A stretch of DNA of 12,277 nt from Dentipellis sp. KUC8613 (lineage: Eukaryota > Basidiomycota > Agaricomycetes > Russulales > Hericiaceae), in the NCBI GenBank assembly GCA_002286715.1, contig NSJX01000095.1:25704-37980 (forward strand). The letters are read 5' to 3'. The translations under genes were made by a program, and so were the position numbers. This document shows positions 1 to 7,692 of this stretch, in pieces. The notes below the pieces were generated by a model. That model worked only from the letters and a program-made list of their open reading frames with translations. It was not told the origin of the DNA and made no database searches. How positions within the stretch are numbered: the stretch's first letter is position 1; the number at the start of each line of letters is the position of its first letter.

Positions 1-133
1 GTGGTGTTAGCGAGGAGGAGCGCGTAAGGGAGGGAGACTGACCGAGGAGCGAGTTGGGGCGGAAGTGGGCGGGAGATGGTGAGCTCGACATGTGCGCGAT
101 GCGCGATGAGTGGTGGTGAGTGGGCATAGGAAG
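1..133. repeat. End of a GC-rich degenerate minisatellite array (G-rich on plus)
   Basis: G-rich sequence with many GGGAGG, GGGCGG and GCGCGATG-type words. It resembles the segment at 6690-6995, which precedes arm B in the same way. It stops abruptly at the palindrome that opens arm A. No gene is visible. The array probably continues to the left of the window. Confidence 0.6.
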
Positions 134-161
134 GCGCGAGCCCGGGATCCCGGGCTCGCGC
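134..161. repeat. Perfect 28-bp palindrome at the array/arm A boundary
   Basis: A perfect self-complementary 28-mer centred on GGGATCCC, with outer arms GCGCGAGCCC / GGGCTCGCGC. It lies exactly where the GC-rich array changes to the AT-rich arm. The equivalent boundary of arm B (6996-7023) carries the same palindrome with one mismatched pair. A related but longer palindrome centred on GGGATTCCC sits at 9071-9167, where the array resumes on the other side. Its repeated use at boundaries suggests an element junction or end signal; that function is inferred. Confidence 0.85.
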
Positions 162-699
162 GGTCAGTACTTCTATGATAAACTCGAGAAAGCATAACAA
201 CGCACCTATAGCCATGTCCTCATTATCCAATCCTCCAGATTATGTCTTCCCTTGATGAGTCGATGAGCGCATTTGCAGCGTACTGAGAAGGGATGGTGGC
301 AGGCAATTGGGGGATGGGAGATGGGAGAGCAAGACACGAGAGTGACTTGTCGCGTTGTCCTCTGCGGTGCCTCGGCAATTGCCGTACACTGCTCGTGGAT
401 GCAGCATTCCTGCAGAGACGTGATCTTTCAGGATGAGATAAATTCATTAAAAATGTGATTAAATTTTACAACGTATACGTGAGTGTTCTGTAGCTTTCGA
501 TAAAGACAGGAAATATAATCCCGAATATATACACTCAAGAACGCTTGTTTCTCTAGCAGAGCCTGTGAACGTTGACGCGACTTCGTATTTGTGGGTGATT
601 CAGCCATTCAAATAATCTATAAAATTCAATGCGTATCTGTATAGCTATAATACACGTATGTGCAAAGTTTCAAATGGATTGAGTAAGAATTGAAGCCAG

Positions 700-706
700 T
701 ATAAAT
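700..706 (+). promoter_or_regulatory. TATA-like TATAAAT in arm A, 125 bp before ATGAATCAG
   Basis: TATAAAT lies in a conserved block (CCAGTATAAATCGAATAC) exactly 125 bp upstream of the plus-strand ATG at 825. Arm B has the same motif at exactly the same distance (7556 to 7681). This could be a core promoter reading into the cassette, or simply a conserved AT-rich block. No transcript evidence can be seen here. Confidence 0.35.
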
Positions 707-1064
707 CGAATACGAGGAGTCTGGAAAGCATGTGGCTGTAAGCGTGGGAATCCATTTCCCGAACCTGCGATTTTGGATTCTGCGAGTTCTGGTGGCTCAC
801 CCCATTATTAGAACTGATTCATAGATGAATCAGAATACCGAGGACAGTGGTGCATACCGATGACATCCAACTCCACCGAGAAACACCGAAATATACCGAG
901 CAAATGAATAGCAGCAGAGGACAGCTATGGCCATCAGAAATTTGCAGCAGCCGAGGACATCACACTTTCCCATCGGCAGGAAAAGAAAAGAAAAAATTTT
1001 GGGAAAAGAAGTTTGTATTTGGGTCAGCAGTACCAGCTATGTACGGACTACCGACATTGACCAG

Positions 1065-1160
1065 ACCAATCAACCAACCAACCAACCAACCAACCAACCG
1101 ACTGACCGACCGACTGACCACCGACCTGACCGACCACCGAGGAGCTACCGACCACCGAGC
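1065..1160. repeat. Tetranucleotide microsatellite (CCAA)n grading into (CCGA/CTGA)n
   Basis: Seven or so CCAA units followed by CCGACTGA-type units and degenerate ACCGA words. It sits between the helical reading frame of the broken cassette and its terminal motif, so it may have expanded inside a former intron or 3' part of that gene. ACCGA words also recur at 836-900. Confidence 0.9.
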
Positions 1161-1170
1161 CTACTTCCAG

Positions 1171-1194
1171 TTTGCCTTTGCCTTTGCCTTTGCC
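1171..1194. repeat. Hexanucleotide repeat (TTTGCC)4
   Basis: Four exact TTTGCC copies. Read on the minus strand in the helical frame of the broken cassette they encode repeated Lys-Ala, extending a basic tail. A GTAAGG donor candidate lies immediately beside them on the minus strand. Confidence 0.9.
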
Positions 1195-1517
1195 TTACCT
1201 TTTCGTTTTGTGGTGGTCTTGCCATCGGCATTGTGGGCATTCTCTAATTCTTCGACCCGCTCCTCCAAGGCGTCGAGGAGCTGCCCCCCGGGTCGGTCTC
1301 GCTCTCCCAACAGCAGCTCCTGATTCCGCTGAATCTGATCCAGACGGACCAGGTGCTGTTCATTTGCCTCGGTCAGGCGTCAGAGAAGCTCCAGAGAGGA
1401 GGGGCTCAAGGTGGAGCTGCTAGCCGTGGGGGACGCCTCCCGCTGGGTGACCTTTGCCTTCTTCGTGAGGACGACTAGTGGGGAGTGGGCCGGCAAGCGG
1501 CAGGTTCTGATTCATCT

Positions 1518-2700
1518 TTGAGGGTGAATATGTCTTGATTTCAAAGTATTACATAATCTTGCATATTTAATCATAATCTAATTGTTTGAATGATTTTGCA
1601 TAATGCTCTGTTCTTTGCATGATGTATGTTTTCTAGTTATTTAACTTACCTTGATCAGAATGTTTGCCTTTGGTGACATTGTCACAATGATCTCCTTTAT
1701 TACTGATAACTTAGAAAACAAAATAGTTGTACATCTGAGAAATATATCCAAAATGCTCCCAACAATGACCATGACATAGATCAAGGAGCATGAAGATATC
1801 TTCAAATACTGATATTAGAATCTGTGGACCTCATTTGGATACTAAAGTGCAAAAGAACAATGGGAAGAAATTCCTTAAAAAAACAAATCATAATGTGTTG
1901 GAAGTAAGAAATCAATAACTAGTTAACAATAGACTGAATAGTATCAATATCAATCCAGCTACAGCATACAAAGAAACTTCAAAAACAAACAGCTGCAACC
2001 TAGAGAAACATTCTCCATAAGCTGCTGGCAGAGTGGCACTGAAAACTTGGTGCTTTGGTGGGTTTAAAGCCTCCTCAAAAGCCTACTTCACAGGAACAAA
2101 GGAGGACTTAGAATTTTACACTGTTTACTCACTGCATTTGTGCATAATGCATTTCCCTCAACATCTCTGCTAAGATCTGAGACTTTGTGCTTTTAACTAA
2201 TTAGATAGTGCTTGAGTCAATATTTGAAAATAAAAAAAGTTGCAAAAAAAAGCAGTTTATAGGCCAAGATAATTCTAATAGGCTGATGGAAATACATCCA
2301 TCTTCATAAATAGATAGCCCTTTTGATAGTGGTCAGAAGAATATTTCTTTCTGTGTATATAGATGCCTTGCTATCTGCAATGGTACCTTACTAGCATCAT
2401 TATTTCTCTTCCCTATAGTTCACACACTCTAGAAATTATCAGCCTTGTACAATGTCACTGGGAGTCCTGCAGCTATTGCAACATTGCTGGACTCAACAGC
2501 AGAAGGGCTTGCATGGGTGGTCAGGACAGTGGAATAGCAATGGCAATAGATTATATTGTCAGAAGGATCATACACCACACTCAACTATAAAAATAATATA
2601 AAACTGACCTGCCATCACACAAAGGACTGTCTCCCTTCAAGATATCCCAGGGAATTATCAGTACCTGGTTATTGAATGAGAAGAAAAACATACTGCACAA
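1518..2700. other. AT-rich intergenic stretch, no gene seen
   Basis: About 1.2 kb of AT-rich sequence, unlike the GC-rich arrays on either side. Stops are frequent in all frames; the longest open frame of note is about 75 codons and is not protein-like. I see no TIR, LTR or tRNA-like structure. The inverted arm expected beside the first cassette is absent: similarity to 8467-8505 ends after 14 bp (1504-1517). Only small hairpins are seen, such as GTGAC-ATT-GTCAC near 1673-1685. It may be a decayed insertion that replaced the missing arm. Confidence 0.6.
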
Positions 2701-3513
2701 GCACGACACGGCTCGAGCGCGCGCAACATAGCGCGAGCGCGCGCAAGAGGGGGCGAGCGGGGACGAGCGGGGGCCAGCAGGGCGGGATGCGACAAGCGGG
2801 GGCTCGATACGACGAGCAGGGGCGGCATACAGCAAGCGGGGGCGTGAGAAGGCCGATGGCAGATGCATACGGCGCGTGGAGGGCGGCGACGGAGGGCACG
2901 GGGAGGCTGCAGAAAGGGCGTTGAGGGCGTCAAGGGCGGCGTCGAGGGCGGACGGCACGTCGAGGGTGCGGACAGCGTGTCGATGGCGCAAGCAGTGCGT
3001 CAAGAGCGCAGACGGCACGTCGAAGGTGCGGGGCATGGCATGGCAGCGAAGGGGCGGCGGCGCGGACAAGCAAGGCTGGCGGGGGCATGCAATGGCGGCG
3101 AGGTCGCGAGAGAAGGCGGGGCACGAGGGCAGAGGCGCGAAGCGGTCACGCGAGGGTGTGGCACGGCAGTGGGGAGCCTGCGTGTGGACACGGGAGGCCC
3201 GCGCGCGTGCGTGATGGCTGCGGGGCGTATGGCAACGGCAGTGCGGAGCATGTCATGACGGTGCGTGGTGATGATGGGACCCCATGAGACGGCGGCGGTG
3301 CAACGGGGCTCAACGGGGGCACGATGGGGCCTGTAACGGCTGCACAGGGCACGCGGGGTGCGACGGCTGCACGGAGTGCGTGGCAACGGCGGTGCAGAGC
3401 GTGTGGCGACGGCAGCGCGATGGGGCGCGATTGGAGCACGGCGGCGGCATAGATGGTGTGGTGGGCCATGAGGTGGCCCTGTGGGGTGCAAAGAGGGCGG
3501 GGCAGGGCGTTAA
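2700..3513 (+). repeat. GC-rich degenerate minisatellite array, G-rich on plus
   Basis: Imperfect tandem units of roughly 17-24 bp built from words such as GACGGC, GGCGGGGC, GAGGGCGG and GCACGTCGA. The left part (2749-2840) repeats GCGAGCGGGG / ACGAGCGGGGG. The right end reads AAAGAGGGCGGGGCAGGGCG, and a near-identical inverted word occurs at 11909-11935 in the right array, so both arrays belong to one repeat family. The array ends abruptly in the P450 fragment. Open frames across it are rich in Ala, Arg, Gly and His on plus, or Pro, Arg and Ala on minus, and are not genes. Confidence 0.8.
2749..2786 (+). other. Potential G-quadruplex cluster
   Basis: On the plus strand, G-runs of 5, 4, 5, 3 and 3 bases are separated by loops of 1-6 bases (CGAGC, ACGAGC, CCAGCA, C). 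This fits the usual G3+N1-7 pattern. More runs follow to about 2845. It is a direct sequence match; folding and function are unknown. Confidence 0.6.
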
Positions 3514-4157
3514 AGCCGATGCATCACCTTGATCTCGTTGCCGTGGTACTGCAACGTCGCAGTCGGATGGTAGTGCTCATGGAACGCCTTGCGCACGTCT
3601 CGCCACTTCTGGCCGTACGGCACGACTCCAAGAACCCACTCCAGCTTCAGACTACAATGTTGTGTCAATGTCACGCTGACCAAATGACGCAGAGCGCAAT
3701 CTATACTTACATTGATGCGAACGCCCGCAAAATCGGCCTGTACAGGTGTTGTGGGATCAGGGCACGTGGCGCGGTGATAGGGCGCCGCATGTGATGGCGC
3801 ACCTGTCGGAATAGAGCAAGGACCGTTTCTCGAAGAGCTCGTTGGCGATCTTCGCCGAGTTCACGATGACGATGTATGTCCCGAACACATCCACATGCAG
3901 GATGTCTGAGTCTGCCATGCCGTAGCGCGTCCGCATCATCAGCATCGAAGCAACCCTTTGAAGATGAACAGCAGCACGCACTGTACTCACTCGTGGTCCT
4001 TGGGCATGTCGAGCAAGTTCCCGATGACGGGCTTGCGCTTCGGGCCGGGGGGCAGCGGGAGGTTCGCATACGGGCCCTTCTTGCACGACAGATACAGGGA
4101 GGTGGTGACAAGAATGCCCAGGGCGAGGGCTGCAGCGTCGACAGTGAGACTGGGCAT
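3510..4157 (-). pseudogene. Cytochrome P450, truncated 5' gene fragment
   Basis: Exon model on the minus strand: 4157-3991, 3955-3803, 3737-3711, 3651-3510, with introns of 35, 65 and 59 nt; all phases join. It gives 162 codons against about 500 for a full P450. Visible features: an N-terminal membrane anchor (residues about 8-24); the basic, proline-rich hinge LPLPPGPKRKPVIGN (33-47); ILHVDVFGTYIVIVNSAKIA; LYSDRP; then VPYGQKWRDVRKAFHEHY with the helix-C WxxxR. The fragment runs out after NEIKVMHR, where the GC-rich array begins; the terminal TAA comes from array sequence. The I-helix, ExxR and haem-binding Cys loop are absent, so no enzyme can form. It is closest in style to basidiomycete microsomal P450s often labelled O-methylsterigmatocystin oxidoreductase-like; the family number cannot be set. 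The first intron is unusually short and residues 57-65 lack the usual Trp-containing segment, hinting at decay. An upstream in-frame ATG at 4280 was rejected because the family N-terminus fits 4157. Confidence 0.85.
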
Positions 4158-4300
4158 CGCATAAACGCAGAGGGCTGATGAGAACAAGAACACGGAGGTG
4201 GCGCTGGAATCAGAAGGCAGCCTACGGGGGGCATTCGTATTTGAGGGGACACGTGCGGCTTCTATCAAGCGACTGTGCATAATTTCTGAGTCCAGACGTC
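4158..4300 (-). promoter_or_regulatory. Captured 5' flank of the P450 fragment
   Basis: About 140 bp of balanced-composition sequence lies between the P450 start and the resumption of the GC array near 4310. Ordinary sequence upstream of the ATG suggests the copied piece included the host gene's 5' leader or promoter. No clear TATA box is seen. Confidence 0.4.
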
Positions 4301-4309
4301 CTTCTTATT

Positions 4310-5864
4310 GAGCGAGATGGGTTTTGCCGGCGGTGAACAGCGTGCGGAGACAGCGAACAGCGTGCGGAGACGTGCGGAGGCGGCGGAGGGTGTGCGGAGA
4401 CAGCAGACGGCGCGCACATGGCGTCGACGGCGTGCGGAGGCGGTGGAGGGCGTGTGGCAACGCAGCATGCAGGACGGCCGGACCGCGCGTGAAGCGGTGA
4501 GAGCGTGGTGTGGGGCGATGAGGGCACGAGGCGTCGTCGTGGGGGCCCCGGATGGCGCAGCTGGGGCGCATGGCGGCAACACGGGGGCGTGAAACGGCGC
4601 CGCTGGGGTGCATGGTAGCAGCATGAGGGCATGGCGGCAAGCCACGGTGGGTGGACAACACAATGAGGAGCGAGAGGCCGGCGCGGGGGTCAAGAGGCCG
4701 CTGTGGGGCGGTATTGGTGTGTAGAGCGGCGCACCAGCGCGCGACGGCGAAGATGGTGGAGAGCAGTCGAAGGCGGCGTGAGCGGTGTGTACAGACACAA
4801 CGCAGTGTGCGAGGTAGGGGGGAACGGCAAAGGCGGCGCGAGCGAGGTCAAAGAAGGCGAGATATGCGCAAGCGGCGCGACAGCGACGACACGCGGACCG
4901 GCTCGACATGGCGCACACGTGCAAAAGGAGGATGGAGCGGCTAGGGGGGACGTTAGGGAGGCGCAGGCGGTGCGAGACAGCGCAGATGTGCATGGTGACG
5001 TGCAGCAGCGCACGAGAGAGGGTGATGCGATGCAGCTCGGGGGACTGCGAGACGGTGTGAGCAGCGTGTGAGGGAGTGCGGAGCGGCAAAGGAGGGTGGG
5101 CGGGAGGCAGCAAGTGCAAGTCAGTGCGACACGGTGCACACGGGCGGGCGCGACACGGTGCACACGGGCGGGCGCGACACGGTGCGTATCGATGCACGAG
5201 GGATGGTGTAGAGAGCGGTGTGGGCACAAGACCACGACGCGTATGCGAGACAGCAACACACGTGCGTGGAATGGCAGTGGAAGCACAGCGAATGGACACA
5301 CGTAGCCGGTGGGGGCGCGCGAGGGTGACGGAGATGTCGCTGGGGCGGAACGGGGGCATGAGATGCCACCATTGGCGTGCGTGAGGGCGCGCCATGGCGG
5401 CAGCGTCAGCGCAATGGCGCGTAGTGGCAGCATGGGGCGCACAGACAGCCGCAGGGCACACAAGACAGCCCCCATGGGACTCGAAGACAGCGCCATGGGC
5501 GCGCGAGACGGCCCATAGGGCCCAAACAGCGGCGTGGGTGCAACGGGGCACACAGACGGCGGCGGGGCACGGAAAACGGCACATAGGGCCCGAAAACGGC
5601 GCCATGGGCCGCGCAGACGGCAGCGGGGCGCACCAGATGGCGCCATGAGGCCCAAAGACGGCGGCGGGGCACACAAGACGGCCGATGGGGCCCGAAGATG
5701 GTGGCGGGGCACGACGGGTCATCCAGATGGTGCCATGGGCCGTGCAGATGGCAGCGGGGCGCGCAAGACTTCAAAGATGCCGCGCGAAGCGACGATACGG
5801 CCTGCCAGATGGCGGGACGGCCGGTGAGAGGGTGGGTGGGTCCGAAAACGGCGGGGTGGAGGTA
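4310..5864 (+). repeat. GC-rich degenerate minisatellite array, G-rich on plus
   Basis: Tandem imperfect units. Locally exact examples: a 20-bp unit (GAACAGCGTGCGGAGACAGC) repeated from 4335, and a 24-bp unit beginning CGACACGGTGCACACGGGCG with starts at 5127, 5151 and 5175. From 5440 to 5770 the units follow AGACGGCGGCGGGGCACACA and include GCGCCATGGGCC and GGCCCATAGGGCCC blocks. The same words occur inverted in the right array (for example 10930-10950 and 12110-12120). Long open frames on both strands are compositional and are not annotated as genes. Confidence 0.8.
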
Positions 5865-5871
5865 GACTCAC

Positions 5872-6149
5872 ATAGCAATGGCTCCCTGAGACGTGTTCTC
5901 CTTATTCTCCTTCCCGGTGCTGCGCTTCGCCCACCCAAGTGTGGTGTGCCTAGCGTTGGATCCAACATGCGGACGGGCTGGGAGGCCAAACGAGTTCTTT
6001 CCGTTCTTCTCGGGGACGAAGGGAGAGACATCGCTGGAGCGAATGTTTGCGTCGAACACGCGCTGCTGAAGAGGCGAAGGATGACACACTGATCCTTGCG
6101 GAGCAGTCGAGACGCGCTCGGTTGCAGCAGGATGGGCAGCAGGGGACAT
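5872..6149 (-). pseudogene. Captured first exon of an unrecognised host gene
   Basis: A non-repetitive island inside the GC array. On the minus strand an ATG at 6149 opens a 92-codon frame with natural composition: MSPAAHPAAT at the start, HPSPLQQRVFDANIRSSDV in the middle, then SPFVPEKNGKNSFGLPARP and TLGWAKRSTGKENKENTSQ, ending ..GCC ATT GCT AT before a consensus donor GTGAGT at 5871-5866. The frame itself stops at TGA, 5868-5870, one codon past the donor, as expected for an exon cut off from its gene. Array sequence follows within about 30 bp. Upstream (6150-6195) is ordinary pyrimidine-rich leader sequence. I do not recognise the family; it looks like a disordered N-terminal region rich in Ser, Pro and Lys. 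Alternatives are a short unspliced ORF or chance, less likely given the composition and donor. Same strand and same type of truncation as the P450 fragment. Confidence 0.55.
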
Positions 6150-6195
6150 CGAAGCTTTGGATGCGACTGGATAGGGCGATGGGCGAGAATGAGTG

Positions 6196-6537
6196 CGGGT
6201 TGAGAGGGCGAGCTGCGCGACGGCGGCGCCATGCAGCCCGCAGACGGTGGGTCGGAGCAAAAACGGCCAGACGCAACCTGCAAACGAAGGAGCGGGGCGC
6301 GCGAAGGTCCACGGGGCGCAAAAAGGGCGTGGCGGGCGTGCGGCGAGGCGTGAAGACGATGGGATGGGCCGCAAGACGACAGGGTGGGCGGTCTCGCGGC
6401 CCATGTGGCGCGAAAAGAGTGTGGCAATGCGCAAAGACGACAGGGTGCGCGCAGACAGCGTGACGGGGCACGAAAGGGCGCGGAGGGAGAGGAGGCGGGG
6501 TGTTGAGAGGCGCCATGAGCATGACCTAGCACAGGCA
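6196..6537 (+). repeat. GC-rich degenerate minisatellite array segment
   Basis: G-rich plus-strand units resume after the captured exon, with words such as GCAGACGGTGGGTCGG, GGGGCGCGCGAAGG and AAGACGACAGGGTGGGCGG. They are recognisably the same family as 4310-5864. It ends where a partial arm copy begins. Confidence 0.7.
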
Positions 6538-6690
6538 GGCGCGATCAGTACCTCTATGATGAACGCAAGAATATGCGATAACGCACCTAAGACACGAGAG
6601 CTGTCATCCCCGCATCCTACATGCTATCGTCCCTTTCTGAGCCAACGAGTGCGTGTGCGATGTATTGAGGGATGTTGGCGGGTGTTTGAA
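6538..6690 (+). repeat. Partial third arm copy (outer about 150 bp only)
   Basis: It aligns with the outer ends of arms A and B: GCGATCAGTACCTCTATGATGAAC corresponds to the arm start, followed by ACGCACCTA, TCCCTTTCTGAGCCAACGAG and TGTATTGAGGGATGTTGGCGG. It lacks the GGGATCCC palindrome and everything inside about 150 bp, then passes into GC-rich array. It is more diverged from A and B than they are from each other. It shows that array-plus-arm units have been duplicated in tandem here, 458 bp upstream of arm B. Confidence 0.75.
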
Positions 6691-6995
6691 CGGCCAGGCA
6701 CGGGCGCAGAATGGCGGTGGATGGGCGGCACAACAATATGGGAGGGCGACAGGGGCATGCGAGCGCGGACGAGGCGCATGGAGGCCGGCGGAGACAGGGA
6801 AGAGGGCGTCGTGGGCCGGCGCGGTGACATGCGAGGCCAGCGGCGGCGTGCGAGGGCGGCAGAGGTGCGGGAGACGGCGGCGGAACAGGGAAGTGGGCAT
6901 GATGGGCAGGCGGGCGCGAAAGGGCCAGGCGTGGGCGCAGAAGAGGGCGACGGGGGCGTGCGAGGGCGGCGGAGGTGCAAGAGACGGCGGCAGAG
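6691..6995 (+). repeat. GC-rich degenerate minisatellite array segment
   Basis: G-rich units such as GAGGGCGGCGGAGGTGCAAG and GCGGCAGAGGTGCGGGAGAC recur at 6848 and 6961. It fills the gap between the partial arm copy and the palindrome of arm B. Its style matches positions 1-133. Confidence 0.75.
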
Positions 6996-7023
6996 GCGCA
7001 AGCCCGGGATCCCGGGCTCGCGC
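6996..7023. repeat. 28-bp palindrome (one mismatch) at the array/arm B boundary
   Basis: Same sequence as the palindrome at 134-161 except for A in place of G at 7000. The central 18 bp (7001-7018) are perfectly self-complementary around GGGATCCC. Confidence 0.85.
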
Positions 7024-7555
7024 GGTCAGTACTTCTATGATAAAGTTGAGAACGCACAACAACGTACCTATGACCATCCTTATCCTGGCTTCCGTATTCC
7101 ATCTTCCCTTGTTGATTCGGCGAGCGCGTTTGCAGTGTATTGAAGAGGGATGGTGGTAGGCGATCCGGGGATGGGAGATGAGAGTGTAAGACACGAGAGT
7201 GACTTGTCGCGTCGCTCATGCGGTACCTCGGCAATTGCCGTACGCTGCTCGTTGATGCAGCATTCCTGCAGAGACGTGGTCTTTCAGAGCGGAATAAAAT
7301 CTCTAAAATTGTGAATAAATTTTACAAAGTGTACGTGAACGCTTTGTGACTTTCAGTAAAAAACGGGAATATAAATCTGAATATATACGCTCAGAAACGC
7401 TTGTTTCTCTAGCAGAGCCTGTAAATGTTGACGCGATTTCGCATTTCTGGATGATCCAGACGTCTAAATAATCTCTAAAATTCAATGCATGTTTGTATAG
7501 CTATGATACACGTATGTACAAAGTTTTGCACAGATTGAGAAAGAATTGACGCCAG

Positions 7556-7562
7556 TATAAAT
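7556..7562 (+). promoter_or_regulatory. TATA-like TATAAAT in arm B
   Basis: The motif lies 125 bp before the plus-strand ATGAATCAGAAC at 7681, the same spacing as in arm A. The inverted right arm has no TATAAA at the mirror position; the nearest candidate there is ATTATAG on the minus strand near 8586-8591. Confidence 0.35.
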
Positions 7563-7653
7563 CGAATACAAAGTGTTTGGAATGGATGTGGCTGAAAGCG
7601 TGAGAACAAATTTCCCGAACCTGCAATTTTGGATTCTGCGAGTTCTGGTGGCT

Positions 7654-7692
7654 CACCCCATTATTAGAACTGATTCATAGATGAATCAGAAC
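7654..7692 (+). repeat. Left inner inverted repeat of the cassette (39 bp)
   Basis: Pairs with 8467-8505. It contains GATTCATAGATGAATCAG. Read on minus it carries the cassette gene's stop codon; read on plus it offers an ATG at 7681. Confidence 0.9.

Larger units (their letters stand above)
134..836 (+). repeat. Arm A: AT-rich long repeat, homologous to arm B
   Basis: About 700 bp aligning almost end to end with 6996-7692, at roughly four identical bases in five by eye. Shared blocks include GGTCAGTACTTCTATGATAAA (next to the palindrome), GACACGAGAGTGACTTGTCG, the 12-bp palindrome CGGCAATTGCCG, GCAGCATTCCTGCAGAGACG, GAATATATAC, CGCTTGTTTCTCTAGCAGAG, CCAGTATAAATCGAATAC, and TTTTGGATTCTGCGAGTTCT running into the ATGAATCAG motif. 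The inner end is the most conserved: 798-836 matches 7654-7692 at 38 of 39 bases. It carries no gene of its own. For the minus-strand cassette it would be the stop codon and 3' flank. Confidence 0.9.
819..1515 (-). pseudogene. Broken cassette gene copy 1 (MNQN-start family, coiled-coil-like)
   Basis: Minus-strand relic with the same ends as the gene at 7675-8478. It starts ATGAATCAGAAC (Met-Asn-Gln-Asn) at 1515 and ends ..CTGATTCATCTATGA at 819-821. A protein-like frame runs from about 1470 to 1161, including LTEANEQHLVRLDQIQRNQ and LLDALEERVEELENAHN, which looks helical or coiled-coil. A lysine-rich tail with KA repeats encoded by a hexanucleotide repeat follows. Breaks: the ATG frame differs from the helical frame and meets TAG near 1423; the helical frame has an in-frame TGA at 1380-1382. 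If the tail was spliced as in the other copy (donor candidate GTAAGG starting at 1198), the acceptor position now reads CTG instead of CAG. Its interior is not recognisably related to the other cassette. Function unknown. Confidence 0.6.
6996..7692 (+). repeat. Arm B: AT-rich long repeat, homologous to arm A
   Basis: Diverged duplicate of 134-836. Conserved islands include CGGCAATTGCCG at 7229-7240, GATGCAGCATTCCTGCAGAG, CGCTTGTTTCTCTAGCAGAG, and TATAAAT at 7556-7562. The last 39 bp (7654-7692) match the reverse complement of 8467-8505 at 37 of 39 positions, so arm B is also one side of an inverted repeat around the intact cassette. It contains the second exon and stop codon of that cassette gene. 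Confidence 0.9.

Noticed and set aside
1..133. Possible telomeric or subtelomeric origin of the GC arrays
   Set aside because: No TTAGGG-type tracts or telomere-linked helicase sequence seen; location on the chromosome cannot be judged from this window.
847..1323. 158-codon plus-strand frame across the CCAA/CCGA microsatellite
   Set aside because: Driven by the microsatellite and antisense to the helical frame of the broken cassette; no natural composition.
3707..4252. 181-codon minus-strand frame over the P450 fragment
   Set aside because: It is a different frame that runs through P450 introns; the spliced four-exon model explains the conserved residues.
3987..4280. Longer P450 N-terminus starting at the upstream ATG at 4280
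   Set aside because: The added 41 residues precede a complete membrane anchor starting at 4157 and look like translated leader sequence.
4265..5722. 485-codon minus-strand frame
   Set aside because: Lies in the G-rich array; Ala/Pro/Arg/Cys/His-rich translation reflects the repeat unit and other frames are equally open.
6193..7143. 316-codon plus-strand frame spanning array, partial arm and arm B
   Set aside because: It crosses several unrelated repeat modules including the palindrome, so it cannot be one conserved gene.
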